Of a stretch of DNA of 9,616 nucleotides, positions 6,772 through 9,616 are shown piece by piece (position 1 is the first letter of the stretch; every line of letters starts with the position of its first letter). Made by a program: the position numbers and the translations under genes. Source of the stretch: Oscillospiraceae bacterium (lineage in GTDB: Bacteria > Bacillota_A > Clostridia > Oscillospirales > Ruminococcaceae); the NCBI GenBank assembly GCA_900766795.1, contig CAAFWX010000215.1:1-9616 (forward strand), written 5' to 3'. The notes under the pieces are model-generated. The model worked only from the letters and a program-made list of their open reading frames with translations. It was not told where the DNA came from and searched no databases.

Positions 6772-7221
6772 TTACCCCTTTTTGATTCTGTCAATGAAAA
6801 GCACGCCGTCGAGGTGGTCGATTTCATGGCAGAACGCTCTCGCCAGAAGTCCGTCGCCGGTGATGGTAAACTCATTTCCGTTTCTGTCCTGCGCCTTAAC
6901 CGTGACGTGGCTCGGGCGCTCGATTTCGCGGAACTCCCCGGGCAGCGAAAGGCAGCCCTCGGGACCTGTCTGCAAGCCCTCGGCGGATACTATCTCGGGA
7001 TTAACAAGCTCGATTACCCCGTGCTTGTCTTTCACATCAATGATAACCACGCGGCGAAGCAAGCCAACCTGCGGAGCGGCAAGCCCCGCGCCCTGCTCGC
7101 GCGCGAGAGTTTCTTTCATATCGTCCAGCAATGTCCACAGCTTTTCGTCAAATTTTGTCACGACTCTGCATTTCTTGCGAAGCACATCGTCGCCAAGCTT
7201 AACTATCGTTCTAAGTGCCAA
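6772..7221 (-). CDS. def: Peptide deformylase, first copy of a tandem pair, TTG start
   Basis: Same reaction as the neighbouring copy. At 149 residues it keeps GAGLAAPQ at 44-51 (Ala in place of Ile at 45, a common variant), EGCLS at 88-92 with C90, and HEIDH at 132-136, so it should also be active. The only usable start in frame is TTG at 7221: a TGA lies three codons upstream, and the next in-frame ATG is residue 35, inside the domain. AAAGGA at 7231-7236 sits nine bases before it. The weaker start may make less of this copy than of the ATG-started one. The copies differ most at 95-101 and 116-121. It lies 20 bases after priA. Gap-free alignment and adjacency point to tandem duplication, with divergence large enough that it is not recent. 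Confidence 0.96.
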   Translation of the reverse strand: MALRTIVKLGDDVLRKKCRVVTKFDEKLWTLLDDMKETLAREQGAGLAAPQVGLLRRVVIIDVKDKHGVIELVNPEIVSAEGLQTGPEGCLSLPGEFREIERPSHVTVKAQDRNGNEFTITGDGLLARAFCHEIDHLDGVLFIDRIKKG

Positions 7222-7241
7222 TTCATCTCATCCTTTCGGGC
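7222..7241 (-). promoter_or_regulatory. Spacer holding the ribosome site that supports the def TTG start
   Basis: The whole priA-def gap is 20 bases and contains AAAGGA at 7231-7236. Two ATG triplets lie in this spacer on the minus strand, but both are out of frame with def and are followed by early stops. The site therefore supports TTG at 7221 as the real start. Confidence 0.6.
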
Positions 7242-9616
7242 TTAATCCATTCCGCCGTTCATATCGGCGTAAAAGCTGACGTTGGCAAACTCCTTGTCGG
7301 AGTATGCCTGCTTAAGCGTTTTTTCAACAAGAGCGCGAAGCGCCTTTGAGTTCCTGCATTTTATCAAAAGCCGATAGCGGAAGCGTCCGTTAAGCCTCCC
7401 AATCGTGCTCGGTGCGGGACCGAGTATTCTTATCGGTATATTAGCGCCGCTTTCGGCGACATTCTGCGAAAACATCCCCGCAAACCGTCTTGCGGCATTC
7501 TCGCAGGGCTTGTCAAGAAGCGCTGAAAATCCAACCGTCACCGTGTCGCAGAAGGGCGGGTAGAGCATTGATTCGCGCAGTCCGATTTCCTCGTTGTAGA
7601 ATGCGGGGTAGTCCTGCCGTGCGGCAAGATTCAGCACATAATGCTCGGGGGAAAAGGTCTGTATCAGCGCTCTGCCCCGTTTGCCGCCGCGCCCCGAGCG
7701 CCCGACAACCTGCGTTATCAGCGAGAATGTGCGCTCATATGCGCGAAAGTCCCCTGCGTATAGCGAGTTGTCGGTTTTAAGCACTCCGACGAGCGTAACA
7801 TTCGGGAAATCCAGTCCCTTTGCAATCATTTGAGTGCCTACAATGATGTCGTATTCCCCATCGGCAAAAGCCTTGAACTTGCGCTCAAAAGCGTTTTTGG
7901 TTGCGGTGGTGTCCGCGTCCATACGGAGTATTCTTGCCGAGGGGAAAAGCTCGGCGATTTCGTCCTCAATACGCTGAGTGCCTGTGCCTTTCATGGCGAA
8001 GAATTTGCTCGAACACTTCGGGCAGACTTTCTCCATCGGACGAATGAACCCGCAGTAGTGGCAGATAACGCTGTTGTTCACCTTATGAAAAGTGAGCGGC
8101 AGCGAGCAATTCGGGCAGGTAAGCGGCGCGCCGCACGCAGCACACCGAACACTTGTGTGATAGCCGCGCCGATTGAGCAGAAGAATAGACTGCTCTCCCC
8201 TTTCGAGGTTTGCAGCAAGCTCCGTCAGCAGCGCACTGCTGAACGCGGAAGCGTTTCCCTGCGCCGCTTCCTCGCGCATGTCAACCATATACACATCGGG
8301 CAGCACCGCGTTGTTATAGCGCTCGTCAAGCTCAAAAAGCGAATAGCGCCCGCTTTTTGCGTAGTAGTAGCTTTCAAGCGAGGGGGTTGCGCTCGCGAGA
8401 AGCAAAAAAGCGTTATGCGCAAAGCAGCGCTGTTTTGCGATGTCCCTCGCGTGATAGCGCGGGGCGCTCTCAGACTTGTAGGTGCCCTCGCCCTCCTCGT
8501 CAATGACTATTATGCCAAGGTTGCTTACGGGAGCAAATACGGCGCTTCGCGTGCCGATTACAATTCCCGCCTTGCCCTCTTTTATGCGGCGGTATTCGTC
8601 CGCGCGCTCTCCGAGGGAAAGGGAGCTGTGCATAATGGCAACCTCCGAGCCGAAAAGCCTCCGGAATTTACCCACCATCTGCGGGGTTAGCGATATCTCG
8701 GGCACAAGCATGATTGCGCTCTTTCCCTGCAAACGAGCCTGCTCGATAAGCTTTATGAAAACGGAGGTTTTTCCGCTGCCCGTCACTCCTCGCAGAAGCG
8801 CGCACTTAGGCTCGGGCAGGTTCATCAGCGAAAGCAGCTCGTCAAAGACCTCCTGCTGCTTCAGGGAAAACACGATATCCGAAGGGCTTTCGGTGGCTTC
8901 CTCGGTAGGCTCTGTTCTGAAAACAACGTTCTCGTACTGCTCGAGCATTCCCTTTTCCACAAGCCGCTTCACCACCGCGGGAGTGACCGTGCAGGCATAG
9001 CAAGCCTCCCGCACGGAAGCGCACTCGCTGTCCGCGACAAACCGCAGCACCTCGCGCTGCTTTGGCGTAAGCCGCGTCTGCTCGGGAGTTTCTTCGGCAA
9101 GCCGCAGCATTTGTACCGACTCGTCCCCAACGCGCCGCTTCAGCACGCTGTCCTCTACAAGCACGCTCTTTTCCACAAGCCGCGAAAGCAGCTTTCCGCC
9201 GCGCTCCTGCTCATCTGCCAATACTCCCTCAAAAGCCGCGCGGTCGCCGGCGGCTTTCAGCACCTGCACCAGCTTTTCTTCCTCCTCGGAAAGCTCAGCG
9301 TTGAAGTCCTGCGAAAGAGAATAGTGGGTTTTGAGAGAGTAGCCCAGACCCGGCGGAAGAATTGCGCGGAATGCGTCAAAATATGTGCAGAACGTGTTGT
9401 CGCGGATCCAAGCGCACAGCGTGAGCATTTCCTCGTTCAATACAGGCTCACTGTCAGCAAGCGCGCGGATAGGCTTGCACTTTACGGCAGGGTCGGCGGG
9501 GTGAACCGCGAAAACCAGCCCGACGCGCTTTTTGTTCCCTCGTCCGAACGGCACCACCACGCGCATTCCCGCGCAGACCCGCCCCTTAAGTTCATCGGGA
9601 ATCTCATAGCTGAAAA
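7242..9616 (-). CDS. priA: Primosomal protein N' (replication restart helicase PriA), N-terminus outside window
   Basis: Superfamily 2, 3'-to-5' DNA helicase that recognises stalled forks and reloads the replisome. The frame is open to the window edge: 16 residues (FSYEIPDELKGRVCAG) precede the first visible Met at 9566, and they match the family N-terminus, so that Met is internal and roughly 20 residues are missing. Counting from that Met, the order is the 3'-end-binding domain, a winged-helix region (about 90-225), Walker A GVTGSGKT at 260-267, GTRSAVFAP at 338-346, Walker B DEEG at 356-359, SATP at 392-395, and eight zinc cysteines (475, 478, 484, 487, 502, 505, 515, 518) inserted in the helicase. 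GTGTQRIEDE (527-536), VGTQMIAKGLDFPNV (576-590) and QVVGRSGRG (619-627) follow. The Walker B motif, usually DEEH, ends in Gly here. All other hallmarks are complete, so it should be functional. Confidence 0.97.
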   Translation of the reverse strand, partial: FSYEIPDELKGRVCAGMRVVVPFGRGNKKRVGLVFAVHPADPAVKCKPIRALADSEPVLNEEMLTLCAWIRDNTFCTYFDAFRAILPPGLGYSLKTHYSLSQDFNAELSEEEEKLVQVLKAAGDRAAFEGVLADEQERGGKLLSRLVEKSVLVEDSVLKRRVGDESVQMLRLAEETPEQTRLTPKQREVLRFVADSECASVREACYACTVTPAVVKRLVEKGMLEQYENVVFRTEPTEEATESPSDIVFSLKQQEVFDELLSLMNLPEPKCALLRGVTGSGKTSVFIKLIEQARLQGKSAIMLVPEISLTPQMVGKFRRLFGSEVAIMHSSLSLGERADEYRRIKEGKAGIVIGTRSAVFAPVSNLGIIVIDEEGEGTYKSESAPRYHARDIAKQRCFAHNAFLLLASATPSLESYYYAKSGRYSLFELDERYNNAVLPDVYMVDMREEAAQGNASAFSSALLTELAANLERGEQSILLLNRRGYHTSVRCAACGAPLTCPNCSLPLTFHKVNNSVICHYCGFIRPMEKVCPKCSSKFFAMKGTGTQRIEDEIAELFPSARILRMDADTTATKNAFERKFKAFADGEYDIIVGTQMIAKGLDFPNVTLVGVLKTDNSLYAGDFRAYERTFSLITQVVGRSGRGGKRGRALIQTFSPEHYVLNLAARQDYPAFYNEEIGLRESMLYPPFCDTVTVGFSALLDKPCENAARRFAGMFSQNVAESGANIPIRILGPAPSTIGRLNGRFRYRLLIKCRNSKALRALVEKTLKQAYSDKEFANVSFYADMNGGMD

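Noticed and set aside
7830..8690. 286-codon open frame on the plus strand
   Set aside because: It is antisense to the helicase core and zinc region of priA, whose motifs are unambiguous. The frame stays open because of GC-biased third positions on the coding strand, and its translation resembles no known protein.
1..9616. tRNA/rRNA genes, CRISPR arrays, insertion sequences, attachment sites
   Set aside because: Nothing seen: no regularly spaced repeats, transposase or integrase motifs, or cloverleaf sequences. Nearly all of the window is accounted for by housekeeping genes.

Overview
The window is one continuous housekeeping gene cluster, with every supported gene on the minus strand, so transcription runs from position 9616 down to 1. 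In transcription order it holds priA (5' end outside the window), two tandem def genes, fmt, an unnamed membrane protein, a possible tiny ORF, a YugP-type zinc metallopeptidase, rsmB, rlmN, a PP2C phosphatase (stp), and the start of a PrkC/PknB-type Ser/Thr kinase (3' end outside the window). The order priA-def-fmt-(yugP)-rsmB-rlmN-stp-prkC is familiar from Bacillota. The protein sequences and moderate GC suggest Clostridia, probably Oscillospiraceae/Ruminococcaceae. That placement is an inference from gene order and protein style, not from a marker gene.

Layout: 9616-7242 encodes the replication restart helicase PriA. 7221-6296 encodes two complete peptide deformylases that align without gaps, and 6299-5364 encodes methionyl-tRNA formyltransferase, so the adding and removing enzymes of the N-formyl group lie side by side. 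5358-3766 is the least ordinary part: a 249-residue membrane protein, a 96-base gap that may encode a 32-residue peptide, and an intact zinc peptidase. The membrane protein looks like a catalytically dead, diverged copy of the peptidase. 3741-1388 holds two RNA methyltransferases (RsmB for 16S rRNA; RlmN for 23S rRNA and tRNA). 1374-1 holds the phosphatase/kinase pair of the Stp-PrkC signalling system.

Spacing is tight (4-base overlap to 24-base gap) except at two places: 4513-4608, and 491-633 between stp and the kinase. The second gap carries a good sigma-A-type promoter with an extended -10, lying within an inverted repeat. The kinase, and whatever follows it, can therefore probably be transcribed separately from the upstream operon.

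The genes join translation start and N-terminal maturation (fmt, def), ribosome and tRNA modification (rsmB, rlmN), replication restart (priA), membrane proteolysis (yugP) and reversible protein phosphorylation (stp, prkC). No RNA gene, mobile element, CRISPR array or intrinsic terminator was seen. No stretch longer than 143 bases lacks a gene.
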